Assembly (NCBI GenBank): GCA_021740625.1
Contig: JAIOZK010000026.1
Coordinates: 1 to 60,184 of the forward strand
From: Bacteroidales bacterium
GTDB lineage: Bacteria; Bacteroidota; Bacteroidia; Bacteroidales; JAIOZK01
DNA: 60,184 nucleotides
Reading direction: 5' to 3'
Below are positions 1 to 9,540 of the stretch, one piece after another. Under the pieces are notes generated by a model. The model was given only the letters and a program-made list of their open reading frames with translations, was not told the DNA's origin and made no database searches. The translations under genes were made by a program, and so were the position numbers. The stretch's first letter is position 1. Each line of letters starts with the position of its first letter.

Positions 1-367
1 GATCATTTGATATATCACCGTCTGAAGAACTTGATCCAGCCAGAATATAAAAATTGTCATCATTTGTTGGTAATATCCTTTGCCCCCCATCACCATAAGA
101 ACCACCATAACATTTTTCCCAAATCATGTTGCCAAGAGTATCTGTTTTTATAACCCAAAGATCATCCCCGCCATGGTTGTAACTTACATCCCCATCAGTT
201 GAATTGGTTACACCAATCAGCAAATATCCTCCTTCTGTGGTAATGATATCCGTAGCATAGTCCTGGTATGTTCCTCCGAAGCAATTCTGCCATGTTATAT
301 CAAATACCTGGGCTTGAGAAAATACAAACAGAATGGATAATAAAATAAATGTGATAGTTTTTTTCAT
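1..367 (-). CDS. T9SS cargo propeller-repeat protein, N-terminal part (cut by window edge)
   Basis: The reading frame opens at an ATG at 367 and runs open to base 1, so only the first 122 residues are present. They begin with a signal peptide (MKK, a hydrophobic run, then a cleavage-like SQAQ). Repeats of about 55 residues follow, with the pattern DDLWVIK-x-D-x-x-GN-x-IWEK-C-x-GGS. The sequence is closely similar to the N-terminus of the next gene (386-2263) and to the one after it (2933-4843), so this is a third member of a tandem paralogue family. By analogy the missing part should carry an Ig-like domain and a T9SS sorting domain. The likely location is the cell surface or secreted. The ligand or function is unknown. 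Confidence 0.85.
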   Translation of the reverse strand, partial: MKKTITFILLSILFVFSQAQVFDITWQNCFGGTYQDYATDIITTEGGYLLIGVTNSTDGDVSYNHGGDDLWVIKTDTLGNMIWEKCYGGSYGDGGQRILPTNDDNFYILAGSSSSDGDISND

Positions 368-385
368 TTTATTAGGTTTAAAGCT

Positions 386-2263
386 CTACTCCACCACCAC
401 CTTAGCACACCCAAATCCACCATTGTCAAACCGGACTTTAACGAAATACAATCCCTTTTGCCAGTTGGTGACATCGAATTCTATTTTATCCTGTCCTTTT
501 GGAATGCTTACGTCTTTTACCTTTTGGCCAACAACATCAAACACCTGTATGCTTGCATTCTCAACACCAAACACCAAACAACGAACAACAAACAAATCTT
601 TGGCAGGATTGGGATAAACCTTGATATTCACATTCCCCGAACCAATTTCCTCCACACCCACACAATTATACACCCAGGTCTTTTTCACTTCCGACCAATC
701 AGAGTTTCCGCAATCGTTGTAGCTTCTTGCAGAAATTTTAACTTCTCCTTCATATTGCTGGTTCCACTGAACATAAGCCGAGAGGGAATCTTCGATTAAG
801 TTCCCGGCATTTTCCGGTTCTATCTTCCATTCATAGCCCCAGGCTTTGGAAGCAGGGCTGATGGAGAAGGCGCTTGTGGAATCTGTTGTGTGGCAGAGGG
901 TATCTGGGCCTGTTGGTTGGGTTGGAGTTTGAGGGGCATAGAGGGAGCAGTCTTTGATTTCGAATATCCAGAAATCTTTGTGGCCCAAATAACTATGTAG
1001 TTCGCATTGGACATCCCCAGTAGCAACATTGGAATGACCTGCAATAATATAGTTTTTAGAACCCTTATTAATTGCACCAAAGTCAATATTCTCCTCTCTG
1101 GTGCCTCCAAAACATTGCTGCCAAATCATATTTCCATCAAAATCCAATTTAGCAAGCCAAATATCATTATCCTCACTTTGAGGTAATGAGTGATTTCCTG
1201 AAACATCACCATCATGTGATTCAGTATTTCCAATAATCATAAAGCCCTGATCATTTGTTGGAAAGACAATTTTAGCAAATTCATTACCTGAACCGCCAAG
1301 ACACTTTTGCCATATAATATTACCAATGTAATCCACCTTTACCACCCAAATATCAATATCCCCATGGAATCCAGAAACATCACCATCAAAGGAACTTGTA
1401 TATCCTGAGAATAAATATCCGTCGTTAACTTCCCCAACCCGGGTTGCTCCATCATAATCACTACCACCATAACACCTCTGCCATTCAATATTTCTGGCTG
1501 AATCGAGCTTAACCAATACTGCATCAGCCTGATCATGCATATTGCATTCCAGGTTTCCACCCGGCTCCACAATAGCTGACCCGGCAACCAGAAATCCGCC
1601 ATCACTTGTTTGTATGATATCATAGCCAATGTCAAAATCCGAACCACCTAGTGTAAAATCCCATACAACCGAACCTGTACTATCTAATTTAATCATCCAC
1701 ATGTCATAATATCCGTACCATTCTGTCATATCCCCATCATTTGTGGATGACCAGCCAATGGCAATCACCCCTCCATCATTTGTAGCAATTCCGCTCGATA
1801 AATAATTCAATTTAGAAGAACCTACAATTTTATCCCAGATAATTTCCCCTTCCGAATTAATTTTTATTATCCAGAAATCTATTGAGTTAGGGTATGGATC
1901 ATTAGAAATAGTTCCATCAGAAGAATATGCTGTTGCAAGAACAAAATAATTACCATCACTCGTAGCCAATATACGTTGTCCAATATCACCTTTTGATCCC
2001 CCAAGACATTTTTCCCATATTAAATTACCAATCGTATCAATCTTAATTAGCCAGAGATCATCTGCTCCGTGATTGAAACTTATGTCCCCATCCGTTGAAT
2101 TTGTAGTTCCAATCAGCAAATATCCTCCGCAGGTAGCAATTATATCCGTTGCATAGTCGTGATATTTCCCTCCGAAGCAATTCTGCCAGGTAATTTCGAA
2201 TTCCTGAGAATACAGGGATATTATTGATAAGAATAAACTAAAAAATATCAATATCTTTTTCAT
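386..2263 (-). CDS. Secreted propeller-repeat protein with T9SS type A sorting domain
   Basis: A 625-residue protein. It has a signal peptide (residues 1-20, ending LYSQEF), then about seven repeats of 50-70 residues sharing a W-x-IK-(I/L)-D-x-x-GN-x-x-W core, as expected for a beta-propeller (about 20-440). A Cys-containing Ig/PKD-like segment follows (about 440-540, with WGYEWKIEPENAGN). The C-terminal T9SS domain (about 545-625) has VYPNPAKD, VFDVVGQ and WQKGLYFVKV. T9SS domains direct export across the outer membrane and surface attachment in Bacteroidota. The C-terminal third is nearly the same in DNA as that of 2933-4843, while the propeller halves are much more diverged. Function is not known; adhesin or matrix protein would be a guess. 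Confidence 0.9.
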   Translation of the reverse strand: MKKILIFFSLFLSIISLYSQEFEITWQNCFGGKYHDYATDIIATCGGYLLIGTTNSTDGDISFNHGADDLWLIKIDTIGNLIWEKCLGGSKGDIGQRILATSDGNYFVLATAYSSDGTISNDPYPNSIDFWIIKINSEGEIIWDKIVGSSKLNYLSSGIATNDGGVIAIGWSSTNDGDMTEWYGYYDMWMIKLDSTGSVVWDFTLGGSDFDIGYDIIQTSDGGFLVAGSAIVEPGGNLECNMHDQADAVLVKLDSARNIEWQRCYGGSDYDGATRVGEVNDGYLFSGYTSSFDGDVSGFHGDIDIWVVKVDYIGNIIWQKCLGGSGNEFAKIVFPTNDQGFMIIGNTESHDGDVSGNHSLPQSEDNDIWLAKLDFDGNMIWQQCFGGTREENIDFGAINKGSKNYIIAGHSNVATGDVQCELHSYLGHKDFWIFEIKDCSLYAPQTPTQPTGPDTLCHTTDSTSAFSISPASKAWGYEWKIEPENAGNLIEDSLSAYVQWNQQYEGEVKISARSYNDCGNSDWSEVKKTWVYNCVGVEEIGSGNVNIKVYPNPAKDLFVVRCLVFGVENASIQVFDVVGQKVKDVSIPKGQDKIEFDVTNWQKGLYFVKVRFDNGGFGCAKVVVE

Positions 2264-2280
2264 CTTCTTTTTGGTTGAAG

Positions 2281-2310
2281 ACAGATGAGGCTTTTGATTG
2301 CCTCATCTGT
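2281..2310 (-). terminator. Hairpin after the beta-helix remnant
   Basis: ACAGATGAGGC at 2281-2291 pairs perfectly with GCCTCATCTGT at 2300-2310, an 11-bp stem with an 8-nt loop. It lies between the stop codon of the remnant at 2326 and the ATG at 2263. It is probably a transcription terminator or mRNA-stabilising hairpin. The T-run is weak, so the assignment as an intrinsic terminator is only moderate. Confidence 0.55.
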
Positions 2311-2325
2311 CATTCATATTTAGAT

Positions 2326-2850
2326 TTATTTGCTTATCACAATTTTTCCCGTTTTAGTTCCTCCTTTTGATTCAAAAGTGTAGAAATAAACACCGGAATC
2401 AATCATACGGGTATCCCAAACAATTTGTCCCTGTTTACCTGTTATTCTGAATTGCCTGATCATCTTACCGGAAGCATCACTAATGCTAATGTAACCAAAG
2501 GAATCTTTGGTTTTCAGTTGGTAATTGAAAGCGACCCAGGCATCCGCCGGATTGGGTATTGCAGTAATGTCCGGCCCGAAAGCTTCCCTGAGTGACTTGC
2601 TAAGGCTGTTGTTTGCTTTATAATAACTGCTGTCACCGCTTTGCAAACAATTACAAAACTGGTAATTGTAGCCGTAAGAAAGTATGCTCCTTGCCATACC
2701 ACGGGCGCTTCGGCTATTGCCGCTTGCATACTGCTCCAGAGTTACAATATCAGTACTGTCAAGTTGAAGAATATTCTTCCCGGACTGATGCCAGTTCATA
2801 TGCAATTGTAACAGGTCTTTATAGTGGTTGAAATCATCCGGATATGAAGC
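2326..2850 (-). pseudogene. C-terminal remnant of a beta-helix T9SS protein
   Basis: About 170 residues in one frame, ending in a T9SS-type tail (DSGVYFYTFESKGGTKTGK). They align with the last part of the large protein at 4899-9010: FNHYKDLLQLHMNW against FNDYKDLVLMQLNW, then LDSTDI, MARS and NPADAWVAFNY against NPADTWVAFNY. Homology starts abruptly near 2850, next to a perfect hairpin. The upstream open frame that continues to 3024 only reads the end of the neighbouring gene in the wrong frame. There is no plausible start or signal peptide, so this is a 5'-truncated duplicate rather than a working gene. Confidence 0.75.
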
Positions 2851-2883
2851 ATTCACCGGGTGACTCAAAGTCACCCGGTGAAT
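2851..2883. repeat. Perfect 15-bp stem hairpin at a truncation point
   Basis: ATTCACCGGGTGACT (2851-2865) pairs with AGTCACCCGGTGAAT (2869-2883) around a CAA loop. It lies downstream of the gene at 2933-4843 on the minus strand and could act as its terminator. It also marks the exact place where homology of the beta-helix remnant ends. Confidence 0.7.
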
Positions 2884-2945
2884 AACTAATGTCATTACCT
2901 GCCGGTATGTGCTTGCTACATTTGCCAAACCTCTACTCCACCACC
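2875..2945. repeat. 71-bp spacer repeat, copy 1 (second copy at 9470-9540)
   Basis: This stretch aligns without gaps to 9470-9540 (offset 6595). The core at 2893-2927 has one mismatch in 35 bases. Both copies lie directly downstream of, and run into, the stop end of a T9SS cargo reading frame on the minus strand. Both also start at the right arm of a CCGGTGAAT hairpin. This shows that the sorting-domain end and its 3' spacer were duplicated together. Confidence 0.8.
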
Positions 2946-4843
2946 ACCTTAACACATCCAAATCCACCATCTTCAAACCGGGCTTTGATGAAATACAAAC
3001 CCTTTTGCCAATTGGATACATCAATCTCTGTTTTGTTCTGTCCTTTGGGAACTTTTATATCTTCAAGCCTTTGGCCCATAACATCAAACACCTGAATGTT
3101 AGCATCTCCAACACCAAACTCCCGATAGCTATCGGGAGAACAACAAACAACAAACACACTCTTCGCAGGATTGGGATACACCCTGATGTTCACATTCCCC
3201 GAACCAATTTCCTCCACGCCCACGCAATTGTAAACCCATGTCTTTTTCACCTCCGACCAATCGGAGTTTCCACAATCGTTGTAGCTTCTTGCAGAAATTT
3301 TCACTTCTCCTTCATACTGCTGGTTCCACTCGACATAAGCCGATAAGGAATCTTCGATTAAATTACCGGCATTTTCCGGTTCTATTTTCCATTCATAGCC
3401 CCAGGCCTTGGCAGCAGGGCTGATGGAGTAGGCGCTTGTGGAATCTGTTGTGTGGCAGAGGGTATCCGGGCCTGTGGGTGGGTTTGGTGTTTGGGCGGCG
3501 TAGAGTGTGCAGTCTTTGATTTCGAAGATCCAGGCGTCCATATCATAAGGGCCATAAAGATCACATTCAACATCCTCCGATTCTCTAAACGCTTGTCCGG
3601 CAATAATAAAATTATGATCGTCTTTCTTCAGTATACCATGCAATCCATCGAAGTCCTCGCTATCCCCACTGCCAAAACAATGTTCCCATATTAGATCACC
3701 GTGTTTATTAAGCTTTACCATCCATATATCTCTTTTACCGGAACCAGGAATTCCATGGTTGTTTGAAACATCTCCATCATGCGATATTGTGGTTCCAATA
3801 GTTATGTAGCCGGAATCCGTGGTTTGTGTGATATAATTAGGGTATTCCATGTTAGAACCGCCAAGGCATTTTTGCCAGATGATGTTTAGGTCATGATCCA
3901 GCTTTACTACCCAGAAATCAGTGTTTCCATGATAGCCAGTAACATCACCGTCATATGAATTTGTATAGGCAGTAAAAGCATAACCTTCTTCAGTTTTTAC
4001 AATATCATGGCCAAGATCAGTTTTACTCCCACCGTAACAGGATTGCCTTAAAATATTACCATCCAGGTCCATTTCCACCAGCCAGATATCTGTTCCATCC
4101 CAGGGGCCCATAAAATCACATTCAACCATTCCGCCATTACCATTGAAATTGGCCAGTACGACAAAAGTAGAATCGGAGGTTAATTTCATTTTTAGGGCAT
4201 TATCATAGCCCTGGTTACCGATAGTTTTTTCCCAAATAATCCCTCCAAGGGAATCAATTCTGCATAACCAAATATCTCTGGCTCCATAATACTTGCTAAT
4301 ATCCCCGCCTGCTGAGGTAGTCCTTGACATGAATAAAAGACCGCCATCGGGGGTTAAAAAAGCGTCACGAACTTGTTCTGTACTGGGGCCCCCATAATTT
4401 TGTTCCCAAAGAATGTTTCCTTGCTTATTAATCTTCACTACCCATACATCACCCCAACCATTATTCCCGGATTGAACATCCCCATCGGTTGATTGAGAAT
4501 AATTGAGTAAATATAAGCTTGTATCGTTAATTGGAATGATTTTATGACTTGCTTCAGCATTGCTACCTCCGTAACATCTTTCCCACTTCACAGTTCCGAT
4601 ACTATCAATCACAACAATCCATGCTTCGGTACTCCCGTGATAATTGGTCATTCCTTCTTCTCCTGTATAAACCGTAATACCAAAAAAATAATCAGCACCA
4701 AGTTTTGCAACTGCCTCAGCATAATCTTTCTCACTTGATCCCAGGCACATTTGCCACATGATATCTGTTGTCTGTGAAAAAAGCCTGGTAATGAGTAAGA
4801 TTGCTATTGCAGCTAAAAATGCTTTTTTACTTAACATATGCAT
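2933..4843 (-). CDS. Secreted propeller-repeat protein with T9SS type A sorting domain
   Basis: A 636-residue paralogue of 386-2263. The signal peptide (MHMLSKKAFLAAIAILLITR, then LFSQ) is followed by about seven W-x-(V/I)K-(I/L)-x-x-x-GN-(I/L)-x-W repeats, an Ig/PKD-like domain (WGYEWKIEPENAGNLIEDSL) and a T9SS tail (VYPNPAKSVF ... WQKGLYFIKARF). The first Met or the third residue (also Met) could be the start. The sorting domain carries about eight extra residues (around SPDSYREF) relative to the paralogue. They are encoded by a perfect 20-bp palindrome at 3119-3138. Surface or secreted; substrate unknown. Confidence 0.9.
   Translation of the reverse strand: MHMLSKKAFLAAIAILLITRLFSQTTDIMWQMCLGSSEKDYAEAVAKLGADYFFGITVYTGEEGMTNYHGSTEAWIVVIDSIGTVKWERCYGGSNAEASHKIIPINDTSLYLLNYSQSTDGDVQSGNNGWGDVWVVKINKQGNILWEQNYGGPSTEQVRDAFLTPDGGLLFMSRTTSAGGDISKYYGARDIWLCRIDSLGGIIWEKTIGNQGYDNALKMKLTSDSTFVVLANFNGNGGMVECDFMGPWDGTDIWLVEMDLDGNILRQSCYGGSKTDLGHDIVKTEEGYAFTAYTNSYDGDVTGYHGNTDFWVVKLDHDLNIIWQKCLGGSNMEYPNYITQTTDSGYITIGTTISHDGDVSNNHGIPGSGKRDIWMVKLNKHGDLIWEHCFGSGDSEDFDGLHGILKKDDHNFIIAGQAFRESEDVECDLYGPYDMDAWIFEIKDCTLYAAQTPNPPTGPDTLCHTTDSTSAYSISPAAKAWGYEWKIEPENAGNLIEDSLSAYVEWNQQYEGEVKISARSYNDCGNSDWSEVKKTWVYNCVGVEEIGSGNVNIRVYPNPAKSVFVVCCSPDSYREFGVGDANIQVFDVMGQRLEDIKVPKGQNKTEIDVSNWQKGLYFIKARFEDGGFGCVKVVVE
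3119..3138. repeat. Perfect 20-bp palindrome inserted inside a coding region
   Basis: CTCCCGATAGCTATCGGGAG is fully self-complementary and lies in frame within the sorting domain of 2933-4843. The paralogue at 386-2263 has no equivalent there, so it looks like an insertion of a dispersed short palindrome. A related form (TCCCGAT, 4 nt, ATCGGGA) occurs in the spacer at 24174-24191. Confidence 0.75.
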
Positions 4844-4851
4844 CTTATTAA

Positions 4852-4887
4852 ACAGGTGTTGGAAGAATTAATTCCTCCAGCACCTGT
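4852..4887 (-). terminator. Long imperfect hairpin after the beta-helix gene
   Basis: ACAGGTGTTGGAAGAAT pairs with ATTCCTCCAGCACCTGT with two mismatches and a tiny loop. It sits 11 bp downstream of the stop codon of 4899-9010 and just before the start of 2933-4843 on the minus strand. It resembles in placement the hairpin at 2281-2310 behind the related remnant. Confidence 0.6.
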
Positions 4888-4898
4888 AAAGTTAAATA

Positions 4899-7800
4899 TT
4901 ATTTGATAACAATTTTTCCTGTAGATATCAATCCATCAGACATCAATGTGTACAGATAAACTCCCGGTTTCACCATTCTGGTGTCCCATATTTGTTGTCC
5001 TTTTTTACCCTTAAGAACGAATTGTTTTATCACCTCACCGGTAATACTTGTGATTTTCAGATAACCCACGGATTCTTTATTGTTAAGTTCATAATTGAAA
5101 GCAACCCAGGTATCTGCAGGGTTGGGTTCGACTTTTACTACTGGCCCGTATGGATTGTTCAGAGAATTCCAATTACTGCCATGTGATGATTTATAGTAAC
5201 TGCTATCATTCAATGCAAGACAATCGCAGAAGTTGTAATTGTAAGCAAAGGAAAGCATGCTTCTGGCCATTGCCCGGGAACTGCCACTGCTTCCATTTGC
5301 ATAAACCTCCAGGGCAGCAATATCCGTACTATCCAGTTCAAATATATTTTTACCGTTTTGTTTCCAGTTAAGTTGCATGAGGACCAGATCTTTGTAATCA
5401 TTAAAATTATCCAGAGCCTCACCTTCCAGTTCGTAGAGATCAGGGATCATATTCATCAATGTCATTGCGCTTGCTGTATCATCTTCTGAAAAATAGGAAG
5501 AGATGATCTGTTTGTCGGCCTCCAGGCAACTCATATTATCAAGCCAGTTGCGGTAATCGGTTACATCAAGCACAGAATCATTCAGGATGCTGCGAACAAT
5601 ATCCTGGGCAGCCTGCATTTTTCTTGAATAATGATCGGCCATTTGATTCTTCAATATGGTTTTATGGGTAATATTTCCGATTGCCAGGTCTCTCAACATG
5701 CTGATCATGTAGTCAGGTAAAGGGTCTTCTTTGTTCTCGAGATAACTCAACAATGTGTCCTCTTTAAGTTCATCCGGGTTGGCCGCCAATATGTCAAATA
5801 AGACATTATCCGGGAATACGTCGGTACGGTCTGAGGTTTCCATTAAAACTTCCTGGGAAAGGTGAGGCGAATCCCCAAGCAACTGGGCCCGCAGGTCCCA
5901 CATGTCATCAGGTTGTGCAGCTTGAACATCGTTCAGTTCGGCTTCGGTGTCCCCACCATCTTTGAGTGATTCGTATTGAGAGAGAACAGCATTATAATCA
6001 ATCAGGTTTTGGTTATAATCCGACTCCTTTTGTAATCTTTCATCCTGCACAAGCCTGATCCCGCCGCCACCTGTGTAATGATCGGGACACAGATTTTCTT
6101 CCGCATCATCAATGAGCTCAACGAAATAATCGGTAATCTTGTCCTCATCGGGTACTTGCAGGGGGTCATATTGATAATAATAATAACTGATCACCTCCTC
6201 TCCGTCATTTCTAATATGCCATTTAGTAGCTGTATCCTGTGAAAAGGTATTTCCTGCTGCGGTATCGTAATTTCCGATATGATCCCTTATTTTTGCATTT
6301 TGAATAATTGTGTCCGTCACAATAAAATCATTTATATTGTCAATGTTTGTATTGCAGCGGTATTCCAAGCCTGTCTCATCACCGGTTTTACTACGGTTAT
6401 TACCCTGGGCATAATTTCCGTAACTTAGACCCACAAAATGGTTTCGGTAAATGATGTCGTTGGGCGAAGGGCAATCCTTGGCACGTATTCCAGCATACTC
6501 ACCTAATGGTGCCTGGTTGAATTTTGTAAAAGTGTCGTTTTCAATGGCAAAACCAAAAGCCTCCTGCATATCAATCCCAAAACCTTCGGGTTCTCCGCAT
6601 ATTCCATCTCCCAGGTTAGCCAGTCCCACTTCAAAATCACAATCGATTATGGTAACAAAAGGCACAGCTATATCCATGATGCCTTTTACATTGTTTGAGA
6701 ATTGGGCTTCGGAAACATTCATTCTGTTGGTGTAGCGATTGTTGTAATATGTTGCAATCCCCCTTCTAAACCCCTCAAAGCTACTGCTAATCCAATGTCC
6801 TGCCGGGCATAGATCCCCAATCGTATTACAAACCGACCGCACAGTAAATCCCGAACCATAAGCGGCTATGCCCATATTCCAGGTATCAACCCCATCAATG
6901 GCGGTATTGCTAAAACTGCATCCTTTGAAGTCGATTCCCAACACCCCGTGCAGATCGACATGTTTGTAAAAGGTGGTGCTGTCGATATAGGCAGCGTTAA
7001 GCTCAAAATTACACAGCTCAAAATCGCTGATGTTCTCGATTGTTTTTAAGGTATAGGGATGGTAGTTGCGATAGGGAATGAAATGCACGGCCCTGGTATT
7101 GTTGATGAAATCGCTGTTTTTGGCAATGAGGATACCCCCGGCGCTGTCCCAGTTGATCCTGCGCTCGTATTCATTTTCATCTTCATTGTAAATATAATCA
7201 CATCTGTAGAGGGATACGCCGTTTTCCGCGTTTTTAATCCTGGCGTTGTTTTGCATGATCAGTCTTCCCTGAATAAACTCACCGGCCTGGTTCCATTGAG
7301 AACTGTCCGACATGCCGGCTACTTCCACGCCGCGCCACTTTTCACTACATTCTTCATAATAGTCAAGGGTGCTGTTGTTAAGGGTCAGGGTTGCACCTGG
7401 TTCGATAACGATCCTGCCGTATTTTCCAAATACAATCGTGGAGTTGCTTATCGTTATGTCTGTGGTTATCCTGAATCCTTTTTGGTAGCTGGTGTTTAAA
7501 CCGGTCCAAAACTCCGGATCGTAAGTATCATAAGTTATGAAATCATCCAGATCAAAATAATAATCACATACCACTATCCTGAAGGTGGTATCCGCTGTTC
7601 TGTAGTTGCTATCGGTAACAACACATTTGTACTCTCCTTCGATAAGACCCGTGAATGTATATTCGTTTTCCTCCGTTGTTACGGGTTCGTCATAAAGTTG
7701 CCATTGCTCATGTTTTTTGATGAACAGTTCATAAGTAAAGTCGGGATCTCCGTTGGTTACATACATCGTAACCCTTCCGTCATCCGATCCCGGGCAGATA

Positions 7801-9010
7801 CAGTTGAAATCCAGCTCAAGGGTCATATATTCATATGTTTGTTGATTTTCAGGAAGAATATAATAGTTTTCATTATCAAATACCCTGAAAGTTGAAATGA
7901 TGTAACCTTCCTGTGCTCCAGGAATTGTAAACACATCATCTTCAAAAATCCCGCTTTGCATATTTATCCTACCTAAATGGGCACCGTCATTGGAAACACC
8001 GTAGATGTGTCCGTCAGGGGCTGTCTGCAGGTAGGTTCTTTGAAAATCACCCGAGACAATAGTGGAGCCTACCTGTCCTGTAGTTATATCAAATTCAACA
8101 ATACCCGTATTGCATGACACGTATAAAATATCGTCATAGAGCGTGGAGAATTCAACTCCCCTATCCTGCCCAGGTCAAGATCATAAACCTCAGTCTGGTA
8201 ATCCATATATAGAAATATCTTGTCAGTTGAGCCAGTGTTGTTTGTAATCCATGCAATGATTGGATCTTCTGATTCATCAAATTTCATTTCAAGATTATAG
8301 GCTGAAAAATCATCAGCAGAAATTTCTGCATTTGCTAACTGAAGGTCAATACGGTTGGTAATTTGATTCTCATCGGTTAAAGTCCATTGCCTTAACCCAG
8401 CTGGATAATTTTGCCCTGTGTTACCGAAAAGAAGAAAAGATTGAGATGTGGTGAAAATCAATTTTGTGTCCTCAATTTCTTCTGAAATAGCAAATCCTGC
8501 ATAAGAGTTTTCTGGTAATTCACCAAGAAAATCATAGTAATCGATATTTTCAGGGAGACTCGTCTGCTGATTAATCCCAATTTCATTATAACCAAAGTGG
8601 TTGTGATTTGCTTTATCTACACCCCATTGGGTATAAAAAATAAAATATTTATCATCATATCCTGGACGGTTTATCAGTTGATATTCAGGACTAAATAAAT
8701 TGTCTCCATGTGCAGCCCATAATTCATAGTGATTGTCATAGCAGAATTTATCATCTAAGAAATAGAATTGAAGATCGTAATTTGTATTATATCCTGCTGC
8801 ACCCAGGCGACAGTTTGTACCATCATCGGTTATCAATAGATTTTCTGGTGAAAGTGAGACATTTCCATCTTCAAATTCAATTAGAAAGGTTTCATGTAGA
8901 TAACCGGTTTCAATTGGTAGAATCCATTTGCCATAAAATTGTGCAAATGATGTTTGACTAAAACAAGTAAGTAAAATACTTGTGAGAAGAACGAAAACTG
9001 ATTTTTTCAT
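4899..9010 (-). CDS. Large beta-propeller/beta-helix T9SS cargo protein, frameshifted
   Basis: Two open frames form one gene of about 1370 residues. Frame A starts at ATG 9010 with a clear signal peptide (MKKSVFVLLTSILLTCFSQT) and reads a propeller-like region to LDLGRIG. Frame B (from about 8160 to 4899) continues with GVEFSTLYDDILYVSC. That is the expected continuation, because GVEFS-x-x-x-x-x-LYVSC is a common blade motif. The join is at a run of four C on the plus strand (8158-8161); one extra base restores the frame. After the propeller come a SprB-like repeat region, a right-handed beta-helix (many NNTxxN and FxNxxxGI motifs), an alpha-helical stretch and a T9SS tail (NPADTWVAFNY ... 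GVYLYTLMSDG). An ATG further upstream in frame A (9292) lacks a signal peptide and is not preferred. The shift could be a real mutation or a sequencing error. Confidence 0.75.
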
Positions 9011-9130
9011 GATAATGTGTTTTGGTTTATAAAATATGACTTGAAGTCTACTGCATAAGGATGTATTAAAGGATGGCGTGTTACCTCTTTTATTCCGGAA
9101 AAGTTTTTTTGAAAGGATTGCTCTAAAAAT

Positions 9131-9149
9131 TCTCTCTCTCTCTCTCTCT
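9131..9149. repeat. TC dinucleotide microsatellite upstream of the beta-helix gene
   Basis: An uninterrupted TC run of 19 bases lies about 120 bp upstream of the ATG at 9010. The 5' region from 9011 to about 9300 otherwise shows no convincing gene. An upstream in-frame extension would read this run as alternating Glu-Arg. Such tracts vary in length by slippage, so it could alter promoter spacing, but no promoter element was identified here. Confidence 0.7.
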
Positions 9150-9379
9150 GCGGAATCGTGGGTTGGAATTGTTTTCATGGTTTTACTTTTATTTCTATTA
9201 CTTAATTCGGAAAAGTGATAAAAGGTAACCCTGTTTTTTGATAAATCGTGTAATTTATAAAGATTATAAATAGCAGATATTGAAGTCATCAAATGATTTT
9301 TTTTGCAAAATGCATAATCAACTTATTACAATAAGCCCCTTTCCACATGCCGGTACCCTTTAATTTTTACTTCTGCAAA

Positions 9380-9418
9380 AAACCAGACGTGGTTTCACCC
9401 AAAACCAAGTGTGGTTTT
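9380..9418. repeat. Two tandem hairpins with the same stem
   Basis: AAACCA-GACG-TGGTTT (9380-9395) and AAAACCA-AGTG-TGGTTTT (9401-9418) are adjacent inverted repeats with the same stem sequence and different 4-nt loops, centred 22 bp apart. They lie in the spacer between the beta-helix gene and the remnant at 9528. Function is unknown: paired operator sites or RNA hairpins are both possible. Confidence 0.55.
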
Positions 9419-9469
9419 GTAAGCAATACCAGATGTCTGATAATCTGCATATTCGCAACATTCGCCGGA

Positions 9470-9540
9470 CCGGTGAATCACAAATGGCATTACCTTCCGG
9501 TATGTGCTTGCTACATTTGCCATACCATTACTCCATCACC
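9470..9540. repeat. 71-bp spacer repeat, copy 2 (first copy at 2875-2945)
   Basis: Gapless copy of 2875-2945. It is preceded by a short hairpin (ATTCGCCGG, one A, CCGGTGAAT; one mismatch) at 9460-9478, matching the position of the larger hairpin before copy 1. It runs into the end of the T9SS remnant. Confidence 0.8.

Noticed and set aside
2326-3024. 232-residue frame with ATG at 3024
   Set aside because: Its first 50 or so residues read the end of the neighbouring T9SS gene in another frame. Only the part below about 2850 has homology, so it is annotated as a remnant.
9010-9292. N-terminal extension of the beta-helix gene to ATG 9292
   Set aside because: It reads through the TC microsatellite as Glu-Arg repeats and would bury the signal peptide.
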